From an uncultured Bacteroides sp. (GTDB lineage: Bacteria > Bacteroidota > Bacteroidia > Bacteroidales > Bacteroidaceae), in NCBI RefSeq assembly GCF_963677945.1, contig NZ_OY782578.1:3377258-3441257 (forward strand): a stretch of 64,000 nt of DNA, read 5' to 3'. Both the position numbers and the translations under genes were made by a program. Below are positions 19,001-27,328 of the stretch, piece by piece. Every line of letters starts with the position of its first letter. Within the stretch, counting starts at the first letter, position 1. Below the pieces are notes generated by a model. It saw only the letters and a list, made by a program, of their open reading frames with translations. It ran no database searches and had not been told where the DNA came from.

Positions 19001-20413
19001 TTAATTCACATCAATAATCACTCTCCTATAAGACACAAGATTGAAGGCACCATCATCATGCACTTCGCAAACGAAATGGATCGATTTTCCCGCAGCATCC
19101 TGAGGTATAGCAATATTGATTGAAGAGGATTTATTATTGCTGATTGCTATATTAGATTTATAACTGCCTGCTTCTGGCTGTTGCCACCAAAGGAATGAAA
19201 GATTATTGCCCTCTGAATCTATTGACTTTGAAGCATCAAGGTGGATGGTCTTGCCCGCTTTCGTCTTTATATGAATTGGTGTAATACCCTTCTTTCCATT
19301 AATTATGACTTGCGGGTTGGTATTTCCTTTGCCTTCATGCGCCCACTGCATACGAGCTGCGAAATCGTTCAGTTCATCAGGATAAAAACAACGCTTATAA
19401 TTCTCTGTGATAGTCTTTTGTGGCTCTTGCCAACTGTTCCATGCATAAGTGATAGAGTCGGGACTAATGCCATAAGCATGGCAACCACCCCACCCTGCCT
19501 GAGTCGGATCTTCAGGGTCAGAAAGTCCGTTAGGCATTACATAGAGGAAAGATGGTGTATCACCTTCCACTCCCCACTTATAATGAGGATAAATGCTGCC
19601 CATAGCACCATGCCCTTGGATGTACTGCTGATGCTTATCCCAATACTTCTTTCCGAGATCGCACTGCAGTTGCCATGTTCCTTCATCCCAAATAAACTTT
19701 AGATCATCCTTAAATTCACGACGCATCCACATGTGGGAGCTGTAGGCTCGGTTCATGCGCATATCATATTTCATGTCCTGATCGGTAATTGTGTAAATGC
19801 GGAACTTATGGAGGAATGCCTTCAGTTGTTCCGGTGTGCGTGTCTGCTGCACTCGCCATATTGCTTGTGCAAGAGTGTTACCACCTCCCCAAGTAGCAAT
19901 CCATATTGGTCGGTCATCATCTTCATCAGCAAGTTTTATGAGAAAGTCGCTCCCCGGAGAATCATTGTCCTTGCCAATTACCTTGATACCTGCACGATGA
20001 CTTCCTGACATGACGCGACTGCGAATATACTCAGCACTTGGCCAATATCCTAACTGCTGCTTGCCATCCTCTTTATTGAGAGAAAGGAATGATGTTTGCG
20101 ATGAGCGCGCCTTCAAATTCAGAACATCCTTTGCATAAGCATCAACCACCTGTGTAAGATACTGCGCCCACTCTTCCGGATAAGGATCACAATTCCAGCC
20201 AATGGTGGTCATGATAGCCTCAATCTCGAAGCGGTCAGCATAAACCAGAAGTCTTACCGCAGACTCCATATCATCAGGCTCAACATTACAATCTCCTATG
20301 TCGGTAAGAACCACAAGGCGTGGTTTTAAATTATCTTTCCATTGTCTGGTTTGCTGCGCCATAAGCGGCAGAAACAAAAAGGAAAGCATTGATAATACGA
20401 TTCGTTTCTTCAT
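19001..20413 (-). CDS. Secreted DUF1593 protein, nucleoside hydrolase-like
   Basis: 470 residues with signal peptide (1-19, ending LMA). The N-terminal Asp-rich stretch LTDIGDCNVEPDDMES resembles the calcium/ribose-binding Asp cluster of inosine-uridine nucleoside hydrolases. WIATWGGGNTLAQAI is typical of the DUF1593 (Sde182-like, cellulose-binding Sde0182) family. The last roughly 90 residues look like an Ig-like domain (HLDASKSIDSEGNNLSFLWWQ). It probably acts on a plant-polymer-derived glycoside in the periplasm. It stands alone between convergent and divergent neighbours. Confidence 0.82.
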   Translation of the reverse strand: MKKRIVLSMLSFLFLPLMAQQTRQWKDNLKPRLVVLTDIGDCNVEPDDMESAVRLLVYADRFEIEAIMTTIGWNCDPYPEEWAQYLTQVVDAYAKDVLNLKARSSQTSFLSLNKEDGKQQLGYWPSAEYIRSRVMSGSHRAGIKVIGKDNDSPGSDFLIKLADEDDDRPIWIATWGGGNTLAQAIWRVQQTRTPEQLKAFLHKFRIYTITDQDMKYDMRMNRAYSSHMWMRREFKDDLKFIWDEGTWQLQCDLGKKYWDKHQQYIQGHGAMGSIYPHYKWGVEGDTPSFLYVMPNGLSDPEDPTQAGWGGCHAYGISPDSITYAWNSWQEPQKTITENYKRCFYPDELNDFAARMQWAHEGKGNTNPQVIINGKKGITPIHIKTKAGKTIHLDASKSIDSEGNNLSFLWWQQPEAGSYKSNIAISNNKSSSINIAIPQDAAGKSIHFVCEVHDDGAFNLVSYRRVIIDVN

Positions 20414-20479
20414 AATACAGATTTAATTTTCTACAATGCGTAAGGTTAGTAAGACAAAGATATAAAGTTATTTTTGTAA

Positions 20480-20818
20480 ACTTATTATCTTTTCTGTCAT
20501 AATGAAATTATTCGCCGTGATTATCCAACTTATAGCGGATTAATATTAGAACGATATTTCCTTGAAAAGATGAAAAAAAGTAAGTTGTTTACAGATATTG
20601 GCGTATATTGGGATCGGGAAGGACTTAATGAAACTGATATAATTGCAATAGATGAATTGAGTCACAAAGCTGTAATAGCAGAAGTAAAACGTAAAAAGTT
20701 ATATCAGGTTCTTTCGATATTTATTACTAAAATAGATTTAATTTATTCTGAATACTTATTTTTTGTACAAATAAGTATTCAGAATATTATTAATAGTAGA
20801 ACTTATGATTTTATTTAA
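20480..20818 (+). pseudogene. C-terminal remnant of a DUF234-type AAA+ ATPase
   Basis: The open frame (stop-to-stop from 20480) reads IIRRDYPTYSGLILERYF and then IGVYWDREGLNETDIIAIDEL and AVIAEVKRK. This is the C-terminal DUF234 domain of archaeal-type ATPases fused to a PD-(D/E)XK-like fold; the ExDxxA-type acidic residues and EVKR are still there. The ATPase half is missing, and after AEVKRKK the sequence drifts into low-complexity residues. No promoter or full start is evident. It is best read as a decayed fragment left after a deletion. Its end overlaps the acetyltransferase stop by 4 bases. Confidence 0.7.
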
Positions 20819-21396
20819 TTATTAGAATTATCAGTATTAATATACTTAATTATTCTAGCTGGATTACCGCCGACAATCGCATTTTCTTCTACATCTTTAG
20901 TTACAACGGCTCCACCTGCAATCACTGAATTCTCACCTATAGTGACACCTGGCAATATTAAAACTTTAGCACCAATCCATACATTACTTTTGATATGAAC
21001 GCCTTTGCAACGAAGAGTGTAATGATCATTGAAATCGTGATTGGTAGTAACTATTGTTACTTGTGGACCAATCTGTACATTATCATCGATAGTGATACCA
21101 CCAGCTGACATGCAAGTCAAACTGTGATTGATAAATACATGGTTACCAATTTTCATTTGTCTACCGAAATCAATTTGAAGAGGAGGAAGAATGTATGTAG
21201 CTTCCTTTAAAGGTTCCGTTAACATTTCATCAAACAAAGGTTTAAGTGCATTGAAATCTGGTTCTGTATGATTTATCTTAAAACACAGCATTTGTGTTTT
21301 GTTCATGTGAAGAATAGCCTCACCATATTCTTCTTCGAACATATTGACAGGATCACCGTTTCTAAGCCGTTCGAAGATATTCTTTTTCGTTTCCAT
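20815..21396 (-). CDS. Sugar O-acetyltransferase (left-handed beta-helix)
   Basis: 193 residues of the maltose/galactoside acetyltransferase group. An N-terminal helical cap (about 1-60, ERLRNGDPVNMF) precedes hexapeptide repeats such as GNHVFIN, GGITIDDNVQIGPQV, IKSNVWIGAKVLI and VTIGENSVIAGGAVV. The catalytic His is in TTNHDFND, and the acetyl-CoA tail is GGNPARIIKYI. A cytoplasmic trimer that acetylates sugars or similar hydroxyl acceptors. It is 18 bases downstream of the NTF2-like gene and shares its strand with the aldo/keto reductase, likely a three-gene unit under the AraC regulator. Confidence 0.9.
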   Translation of the reverse strand: METKKNIFERLRNGDPVNMFEEEYGEAILHMNKTQMLCFKINHTEPDFNALKPLFDEMLTEPLKEATYILPPLQIDFGRQMKIGNHVFINHSLTCMSAGGITIDDNVQIGPQVTIVTTNHDFNDHYTLRCKGVHIKSNVWIGAKVLILPGVTIGENSVIAGGAVVTKDVEENAIVGGNPARIIKYINTDNSNN

Positions 21397-21414
21397 TATA
21401 ACTATTTTAAATGA

Positions 21415-21942
21415 TTATTCTATTGTTTTACTGTCTCGCCAAACAAAATGTGATGTTCTCTTTGATATTTTCCATATGCCATCAACTTTTTTATATTCGT
21501 CATTGTAATAAACACCCTGCATTGTCATTACATTTTTGCCTTCCACGGTTGAGGATAAAGTAACTTGGCAATACGAGATACCAGTAGCATGGTCTCCTTT
21601 TATATCTACTGTTTGTTGACCATTGATATGATACACAAAAGATAGTGTGTTCAAATAGTTTTCAAACGTTTCTTCAATCTGGTTTCTACCATTCAACGTC
21701 ATGATGAGGTTATCGCCAACATAAGTTTTTATTTCAGCATCATCGGTAAAAAGCAAAGCTTGTGTTTTTGCATCTTTCTGGTCAGCTAAGACAGAAAAAG
21801 TGTCAACCAATTTTTTCAAATCCAAACGGTCTTCCAGTTCAGTAATTTTTGTTTCTAAAGATTTATCATTCATAGTTTGTGATTTTATTAATCCTAGATT
21901 TCCTGCTGTAAATAATAGTAAAGCTAATAATATTTTTTTCAT
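21415..21942 (-). CDS. Secreted SnoaL/NTF2-like protein
   Basis: 175 residues with a signal peptide (1-22 approximately). The mature part has an NTF2-like cone fold signature: helix EDRLDLKKLVDTFSVLADQKD, then FTDDAEI, GRNQIEETF, and a C-terminal VDGIWKISKRTSHFVW. Members can be enzymes (isomerases, dehydratases) or binding proteins; nothing here fixes a reaction. It lies between the aldo/keto reductase and the acetyltransferase on the same strand. Confidence 0.78.
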   Translation of the reverse strand: MKKILLALLLFTAGNLGLIKSQTMNDKSLETKITELEDRLDLKKLVDTFSVLADQKDAKTQALLFTDDAEIKTYVGDNLIMTLNGRNQIEETFENYLNTLSFVYHINGQQTVDIKGDHATGISYCQVTLSSTVEGKNVMTMQGVYYNDEYKKVDGIWKISKRTSHFVWRDSKTIE

Positions 21943-22011
21943 ACAAATTTATTTTAGTAATATTTTTTCAAAATGATCTATTTTACCATTCATATAACTC
22001 ATTATTCTATT

Positions 22012-22866
22012 TTAATCTGCTGGTATAAAAGAACCAAGTATTTTTTCTTGCTCGGTTAGGCTCATATTAAAAAAACGCTTCCCCTTATCTAAATTCTTTA
22101 TTTTCAGTACTTCTTCATCAGACAGAGAAAAATCAAAAATGTCGATATTATCTTTAATATGTTGCAAATTTGTTGATTTTGGGAAAATAATATTGTTTTC
22201 CTGAATATGCCAACGTAGAATTATTTTCACATTTGTCTTATCATATTTTTTAGCCAATTGTGTAAAGATTGGTTCGTTGATAAGATTGCTATCACCGTGT
22301 CCAATAGGGTACCAACTTTCAAGAATTGTTCTATAAGGATCTAAACGCTTTTTCAACTCGTTTTGTTGATAGTAAGGATGGCACTCTACTTGCAATACAG
22401 CCGGTTTAATTTGAGATACAGCAAAAATATCTTCTAATCGTTCCGATTCAAAATTACTAAGACCAATACTCTTCACTTTTCCCTCGGAAACTGCATTTTC
22501 CATATCTTGCCATGCACCAATGTAATCGCCAAATTGTTGATGTAGAAGCAAAAGATCTATATAATCTGTGTCAAGTCGGGATAGCATCTTGTTGATAGCA
22601 TTAGCAGTCTTACCTTTACCATATTCATTTGGCCAGAGTTTAGAGGTAATCCATATATCTTCACGGGAAAGTCCGCTTTCCTTTACTGCGGCACCAACTC
22701 CACGTTCATTTTGATAGGCATGAGCCGTATCAATATGTCGATAACCAGCCTTAAATACCTCTAAACATGCTTTTTTCGTTTCAACGTCACCGTTTATCAA
22801 GTAAACGCCAAAGCCAAATTGAGGCATTCTGTTACCGTCGTTTAATGTTACAATAGTTTGTTCCAT
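22012..22866 (-). CDS. Aldo/keto reductase
   Basis: 284 residues, TIM-barrel NADPH-dependent carbonyl reductase of the 2,5-diketo-gluconate reductase/AKR5 group. The catalytic tetrad is visible: Asp in YRHIDTAHAY, Tyr in AYQNERGVG, Lys in WITSKLW and His in LLLLHQQF. The cofactor-site motif is IIFPKSTN. It is the first gene leftward from an operator-rich divergent region shared with an AraC regulator, which probably activates it. Substrate unknown; aldehydes are likely. Confidence 0.93.
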   Translation of the reverse strand: MEQTIVTLNDGNRMPQFGFGVYLINGDVETKKACLEVFKAGYRHIDTAHAYQNERGVGAAVKESGLSREDIWITSKLWPNEYGKGKTANAINKMLSRLDTDYIDLLLLHQQFGDYIGAWQDMENAVSEGKVKSIGLSNFESERLEDIFAVSQIKPAVLQVECHPYYQQNELKKRLDPYRTILESWYPIGHGDSNLINEPIFTQLAKKYDKTNVKIILRWHIQENNIIFPKSTNLQHIKDNIDIFDFSLSDEEVLKIKNLDKGKRFFNMSLTEQEKILGSFIPAD

Positions 22867-22931
22867 AATAATATAAAAAATCTGTTTTTATTTTCTGCAA
22901 AGGTGTTATTTTTTTAATGTTCTGTTATTAA

Positions 22932-23027
22932 ACAAATTGCGGATAGTTGGATACAAATTGAGGTTGATAATATATAGTATATTAGGTATTTATACTTTTT
23001 ATGGATTCTTGTATACAAACTGCGGAT
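22932..23027. promoter_or_regulatory. Three direct repeats, likely AraC regulator sites
   Basis: ACAAATTGCGGAT (22932-22944), ACAAATTGAGG (22953-22963) and ACAAACTGCGGAT (23015-23027) lie between the divergent aldo/keto reductase and AraC genes. The first two are 21 bp apart (two helical turns), as usual for an AraC dimer; the third is 62 bp further. One pair probably drives the reductase and the single site autoregulates. Confidence 0.65.
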
Positions 23028-23065
23028 TTTGTCATTAAAAGTATTATCGTATTTGAAAGAAAGTA

Positions 23066-23073
23066 TAACTTTG
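23066..23073 (+). promoter_or_regulatory. Bacteroides -7 box (TAACTTTG) for araC-type gene
   Basis: TAACTTTG fits TAnnTTTG and lies 26 bases before the AraC-type start. The third direct repeat ends 38 bases upstream, consistent with regulation of this promoter. A matching -33 box is not clear. Confidence 0.4.
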
Positions 23074-23098
23074 TCTTTCAATATCAACAAAAAAGATT

Positions 23099-24010
23099 AT
23101 GAGCAAGCAAATAAGATTTGAAACACCAGGAGAGCATAATACTGCATGCAATGTAGAAGTATTACATCCTCTTGTTTCCCTTTTAGATTTTTCAAAAATT
23201 ACTCCTCAACAATATATTGAGGCTGATATCTTTTCATTCGGGTTTTATTATGTCGCTTTTAAAGAAAGTAAATGTGGCGATTTGAAGTATGGCTGTAACT
23301 ACTATGATTACCAGGAAGGAACATTAATTTTTATCGCTCCAAATCAAATTATTCAATCGGAGAATAGAAATTTAACCGAATCGACAGAACCGAAAGGAAA
23401 AGCCTTGTTGTTTCATCCAGATTTACTAAGAGGTACAACACTAGGCAGAAATATGAAAAAATATTCATTCTTTTCGTATAATGTAAATGAAGCTCTTCAT
23501 ATTTCGGAACAGGAAAGGATAATTATTATGGATTGCCTTCGTAATATTGATTATGAGTTACAACATGGAATGGATAATCACAGTAAATCTCTTATTGTAT
23601 CAAATATTGAAATGTTTCTTAATTATTGCCAAAGATTCTATGAACGACAATTTATTACTCGTTCTCATGTAAATAATGATACTCTTTCACGTTTTGAGCA
23701 AGTACTTGATGATTATTTCAATTCAGGATTATCTAAAAAGCATGGATTACCAACCGTAAAATATTGTGCAGATAAGTTACATTATTCGGCAAGTTATTTA
23801 AGTGACATGCTTCGAAAAGAAACCGGAAAGAGTGCTATGGAACATATTCAATTGAACTTTACTGAAGTAGCCAAAGAAAAACTATTCGATAGAAGCAAGT
23901 CTATAAGCGAGATAGCTTATGAACTAGGATTCGAATATCCCCAGTATTTCAGCAGATTATTCAAGAAACAAGTAGGCATGACTCCAAATGAGTTTAGAGC
24001 TACTAATTAA
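23099..24010 (+). CDS. AraC family transcriptional regulator
   Basis: 303 residues. The N-terminal half is a cupin-like sensing domain (GNYYDYQEGTLIFIAPNQIIQ-type region), and the C-terminal ~100 residues form the two-HTH AraC domain with LHYSASYLSDMLRKETG and ISEIAYELGFEYPQYFSRLFKKQVGMTPNEFR. It is divergent from the aldo/keto reductase set, with three direct repeats between. The ligand is unknown; an aldehyde or electrophile is a reasonable guess from the target genes. Confidence 0.92.
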   Translation: MSKQIRFETPGEHNTACNVEVLHPLVSLLDFSKITPQQYIEADIFSFGFYYVAFKESKCGDLKYGCNYYDYQEGTLIFIAPNQIIQSENRNLTESTEPKGKALLFHPDLLRGTTLGRNMKKYSFFSYNVNEALHISEQERIIIMDCLRNIDYELQHGMDNHSKSLIVSNIEMFLNYCQRFYERQFITRSHVNNDTLSRFEQVLDDYFNSGLSKKHGLPTVKYCADKLHYSASYLSDMLRKETGKSAMEHIQLNFTEVAKEKLFDRSKSISEIAYELGFEYPQYFSRLFKKQVGMTPNEFRATN

Positions 24011-24063
24011 AAGCAATCAATAAATCTAACTAGTTTCGGATATATAATTATTGTTCAGAGTCG

Positions 24064-24423
24064 CTATGGTTTGAAATTATAAATGGCTAATCCCTCTGCT
24101 GTCAACAAATACTTTTGCCTTGGGTGTCTTGGATTGTTGGGATATTGCATAACGATGAATCCTTCATTCATGGCAAGCGACAAGTAATTATCCATAAAAT
24201 TTCCGCGGTCCTTTAAGTTCATAACTGCCAGCATTTCTTTGATGAATAATTGCTGTTCACCTAAGGTCTTAATCAGACTTAGAATAGTAGGTGAACATGT
24301 CGGAAGCTTGCCGGGTACTTGTCGGGAGCTTGTCGGGTGTTGTTCTGAAATCCATTCATTGGGAGCATCAATTACCATATAGAGATTCTTTAGCTCATCT
24401 GTTATAAAAACTCTATCCATCAT
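24064..24423 (-). CDS. Winged-helix protein resembling Fic/RecG C-terminal domain
   Basis: 119 residues. Residues about 50-119 (ILSLIKTLGEQQLFIKEMLAVM, then LKDRGNFMDNYLSLAMNEGFI and PRHPRQKYLLTAEG) look like the winged-helix tail found at the C-terminus of Fic-family and RecG-like proteins in Bacteroidota. The N-terminal 30 residues do not look like a catalytic domain, so it may be a free-standing DNA-binding protein or a surviving tail of a larger gene. The linker at about residues 29-44 is coded by an 11-bp tandem repeat. Its upstream region is the left 44-bp inverted repeat of the VapE/HU cassette. Confidence 0.55.
   Translation of the reverse strand: MMDRVFITDELKNLYMVIDAPNEWISEQHPTSSRQVPGKLPTCSPTILSLIKTLGEQQLFIKEMLAVMNLKDRGNFMDNYLSLAMNEGFIVMQYPNNPRHPRQKYLLTAEGLAIYNFKP
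24293..24336. repeat. Four tandem 11-bp repeats inside the winged-helix gene
   Basis: Units on the + strand: GAACATGTCGG, AAGCTTGCCGG, GTACTTGTCGG, GAGCTTGTCGG, directly adjoining. Eleven is not a multiple of three, so gain or loss of one unit would shift the reading frame of the gene on the minus strand. Confidence 0.8.
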
Positions 24424-24433
24424 GAGTTATAAC

Positions 24434-24477
24434 CTCTCACAAAAATCAAAATCTCAAAAAAAGTCTTGCAGTCTAGC
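24434..24477. repeat. Left 44-bp imperfect inverted repeat of VapE/HU cassette
   Basis: Read on the minus strand this begins GCTAGACTGCAAGAC, then a T-run, GAGATTTTGATTTTT and GTGAGAG. It matches the + strand at 27414-27457 with one length difference in the T-run and a few substitutions. It ends 11 bases before the start of the winged-helix gene. Confidence 0.75.
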
Positions 24478-24514
24478 ACCACCCACATAACTACCTATAA
24501 ATAAACAGAATAAT

Positions 24515-24546
24515 ACCGCTAGACTTTCAAAAAGAAGTCTAGCGGT
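24515..24546. repeat. 12-bp-stem hairpin with GCTAGAC arms
   Basis: ACCGCTAGACTT (24515-24526) and AAGTCTAGCGGT (24535-24546) form a perfect stem with an 8-base loop, 28 bases past the vapE-like stop. It could act as a terminator but has no T-run; its arms carry the same GCTAGAC motif as the clusters at both ends of the cassette. Confidence 0.65.
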
Positions 24547-24573
24547 AATCTAGCAGTTTAGCACTTGATTCGC

Positions 24574-26655
24574 TTATTTAATCTCTACTATGCGGTACAC
24601 TAATCCACGGTGTGCAGTACGACTCTCGAATTTATTCTTCAATGTTCGTCCTAAAGACATGGCGGCACTACGGGTGTATTTAAATCCGGAGTCTCGTTGC
24701 TGCATGCGCTTCAGCATCTCGCCACAAGTCAGCTCCTCGGCTGGTTCATCGCCTACCGGAGAACGGAAATAGATATCGGTAACTTCTTCTTCGGGCATCA
24801 CTTGCTGAAAACGGCGATTGCTTTTGGTGATGTACGCCTCTTCTTCGTGAGTAAACCAGTAGCGTTCATCGTTGCGAAGAGCCTCAACGGCTTGGGCGTA
24901 GAGTTGTTTGTAATCAATGGGCGATTTATAATCAATCACTCCCAATATAGCTATGCAAATGTAACGACGACTACCGGTTGGGTCGTTCAGCAAGTCGAAG
25001 CTGTTGCTTGTGGCTATAAATGTTGCGTACCTGCGCATTTGTTGGGTTACGCTGGCGTGAGGCAAGCGTGCCTGAACGACTGCTTTTTGCAGAATATGCT
25101 TCACAAATCCCTGATAAGAGGGACTGATGGAATCGTACTCGTCCATATTTATCAGCGCAAAGCGGGTTAATGCCAGCTGAACATCTCCACGCTTACTAAA
25201 GTCTATACCATCAGTGTAATATTCCCGTAGCTCGGGTGGCAAAAGGTTCATGCAATAAGTTGATTTTCCGGAACCCTGATCGCCCACTAGCAACGGCAAT
25301 GTGCTGTTTGCATGATTGCGGTCAAGTTGTTGCCAATGAGCCACCATTGAGAGAAACCAAATGTAGAACAGATCTCTCCATCGAGGGTTATCACACGGCA
25401 CGCGGTCGGCCAGTTCACGAATGCGGTCTTTCCCGTCCCATTTTCCCACATTGAGAAGATAATCTTCAATAGGATCATAAGAGGGCACACGGTTTGATTC
25501 AACATAACGCTTGATATCGACATCCCAGGACGGAAGTCCTTCTGCCAATGCATCAAGACAAATCGTGTTAAGCGCCTGTTTATTGACTGGACGGAAATCG
25601 AAGTAGAAAGATTTCAGTTCCCTGTATTCCACCATGCCTTTCACGGTATTTCGTCTGAGCTGATATCGCCTTTTCATAAACTCTTCCATCTGTGCCACTA
25701 ATGTCATGGAGGAAGAGATGCAAGGCTTACCGCCAAACTTATTTGAGATGGTATAAATGTTACGGAAGTTTGTCCGCACCTCCAGTTCGTACTTATTCAG
25801 GTTATAATACATCAATGTCCACTTTATCGCATCTTCTTCCGGAATACCCGAACGGTAACAGTTTTCCGCCAGTTTAATAAGAAACGGAAGTACCTCACCA
25901 CTCTCCCATTCTACCTTGCCAACGGTGTTCAATGCATCCCACATGGAGGTACTAAACAGCGTAGAGATAATATGGCTCCGTTCGTATCCAGGCAACAGGC
26001 GTTGCAAAGGATCACTCATTTGCTGACGCTCTTCATCGAACGTTGGTTCGGCGGGCATACTTACCGGCTGATCTATACGGATAGGCACGGCATCCGGATT
26101 ATGATACAACGAAGGATCAAAGCTCATGCGGCATCCATGTTCCAGCACCGGTTCTTTTAGTTCTATTTCGCGCTTCAGCTGAGGCTGATACCATTTTACC
26201 GCCTCGCGATAAGCCTGTGCATGAAACATTTCGGCCAGTTTGCGGTTCTGGGGCAATGTACTGTCAGGCAATGTAAAAGGAACTATAATCTTTACACTCT
26301 TATCGCTAGAGCCGATAAAAGCGAGTAAGGTTTGCGGCAATTGGGATGCTCTTTCGCGAATCTGCGCCGCCTCATTCGCGTTAGCCAAGTTATTTACTTC
26401 TATGGTTACGCAACCATTGTAAGAAGACAAAATCTGCTGACTGCCATCCTTACGGAAGACTCCTCCAAAGACCAGTCGGGGAAGTTTCTTCACTTCGGAG
26501 AAATTTTGGCCAGCCATTGCGTACTGAAGTACATTTCTTAGATTAGATACCGGTCTGCTGCTTACTTCAGTTCTCATAGCATCTACAGCAGTTTCAAATT
26601 CAAGGATACGTTGTGTTTGTGTTTTACCGTCGTTACGGTATTGCGTTATTTTCAT
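24574..26655 (-). CDS. VapE-like primase/helicase protein (BT4734-type N-term, VirE, DUF3874)
   Basis: 693 residues. Residues about 1-200 match the BT4734/BF3469-like N-terminal domain, related to primase-polymerase folds (ENNLANANEAA-type core and FIGSSDKSVKIIVPF). The middle (about 390-620) is the virulence-associated E P-loop ATPase, with Walker A GDQGSGKST near residue 460 and FALINMDEYDSIS as Walker B region. The C-terminal ~80 residues are DUF3874-like, probably DNA-binding. Such proteins resemble replication initiators of satellites and plasmids, but the chromosomal Bacteroides copies have no proven role. It is 21 bases downstream of the HU-like gene, so an operon is likely. Confidence 0.87.
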   Translation of the reverse strand: MKITQYRNDGKTQTQRILEFETAVDAMRTEVSSRPVSNLRNVLQYAMAGQNFSEVKKLPRLVFGGVFRKDGSQQILSSYNGCVTIEVNNLANANEAAQIRERASQLPQTLLAFIGSSDKSVKIIVPFTLPDSTLPQNRKLAEMFHAQAYREAVKWYQPQLKREIELKEPVLEHGCRMSFDPSLYHNPDAVPIRIDQPVSMPAEPTFDEERQQMSDPLQRLLPGYERSHIISTLFSTSMWDALNTVGKVEWESGEVLPFLIKLAENCYRSGIPEEDAIKWTLMYYNLNKYELEVRTNFRNIYTISNKFGGKPCISSSMTLVAQMEEFMKRRYQLRRNTVKGMVEYRELKSFYFDFRPVNKQALNTICLDALAEGLPSWDVDIKRYVESNRVPSYDPIEDYLLNVGKWDGKDRIRELADRVPCDNPRWRDLFYIWFLSMVAHWQQLDRNHANSTLPLLVGDQGSGKSTYCMNLLPPELREYYTDGIDFSKRGDVQLALTRFALINMDEYDSISPSYQGFVKHILQKAVVQARLPHASVTQQMRRYATFIATSNSFDLLNDPTGSRRYICIAILGVIDYKSPIDYKQLYAQAVEALRNDERYWFTHEEEAYITKSNRRFQQVMPEEEVTDIYFRSPVGDEPAEELTCGEMLKRMQQRDSGFKYTRSAAMSLGRTLKNKFESRTAHRGLVYRIVEIK

Positions 26656-26676
26656 AAAGTTAGTTAGGGTTATTAA

Positions 26677-27075
26677 TTACTTCTTTGTCGTTTCTCTGTA
26701 AGTGCGCTGATACTTTATCTGAGACAGGATACTGCGCATTTCTTTGTCTGCTTTGAAGCAAACACGCTGCGCCGTTACCTTTGATGGTGTACACTCATCG
26801 GGCGTTTCAAAACCTTCGCTACCTGCTGATATGGAAAACAGGCCGATATTTTTCAGATGAACCGTATTTCCTTTCATCAGGTATGTTTGCATCACATCTC
26901 CCAATGCAATAACTGCTGCATGCACATCCGATTCATGGAGCGAACAACGCCCGCTGATATCCTTTGCCAGCTCATCTATACTTATTTGCCCGGAACTAAC
27001 CGGAACACCATGATAGCGCACTTTCTCTTCTTCTTTACTCTTATCTACTTTTTGACGAACAACATATAAAGACAT
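26677..27075 (-). CDS. HU-like DNA-binding protein (HU-HIG type)
   Basis: 132 residues. The HU-type core runs from about residue 30: SIDELAKDISGRCSLHESDVHAAV, then GNTVHLKNIGLFSIS, with a basic tail. Bacteroidota encode many such HU-HIG proteins, often beside VapE-like or capsule genes. It is transcribed toward the vapE-like gene, and the GC-rich 23-bp-period palindrome array lies directly upstream, so it or its partner may bind there. Confidence 0.87.
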   Translation of the reverse strand: MSLYVVRQKVDKSKEEEKVRYHGVPVSSGQISIDELAKDISGRCSLHESDVHAAVIALGDVMQTYLMKGNTVHLKNIGLFSISAGSEGFETPDECTPSKVTAQRVCFKADKEMRSILSQIKYQRTYRETTKK

Positions 27076-27115
27076 TCTTATTTGTTTAATTAATTTATAA
27101 TCAGGTTATTTTTCG

Positions 27116-27195
27116 CACGCCCGGGTGTATCCGCCTCTTACACCCGGGTGTAAAAACAAACTCCACCCGGGTGTACAGGCGATATACACGCGGAT
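27116..27195. repeat. 23-bp-period array of ACACCCGGGTGT palindromes
   Basis: CCCGGG cores start at 27120, 27143 and 27166, exactly 23 bp apart, and a decayed fourth unit TACACGCGGATG is in register (core at 27189). The second copy is a perfect 16-bp palindrome TTACACCCGGGTGTAA (27138-27153). The array is GC-rich in AT-rich surroundings and sits 41 bases upstream of the HU-like start. It may be an operator array or replication iterons. Confidence 0.85.
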
Positions 27196-27328
27196 GGAGA
27201 CTCTTTTTTTACTCCTACAAATATAACAAATATTTATGTTAAATCCAAATAATTAAGGAGCTTTATGAGAGGTAATAAAGATATATTTTGTAATAAAAAC
27301 ATCAAACTATATACTAGAGAGAGCAAGT

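Noticed and set aside
25236-25454. Plus-strand open frames inside the vapE-like gene
   Set aside because: The opposite strand has continuous domain motifs (Walker A region), so these are chance frames in a longer gene.
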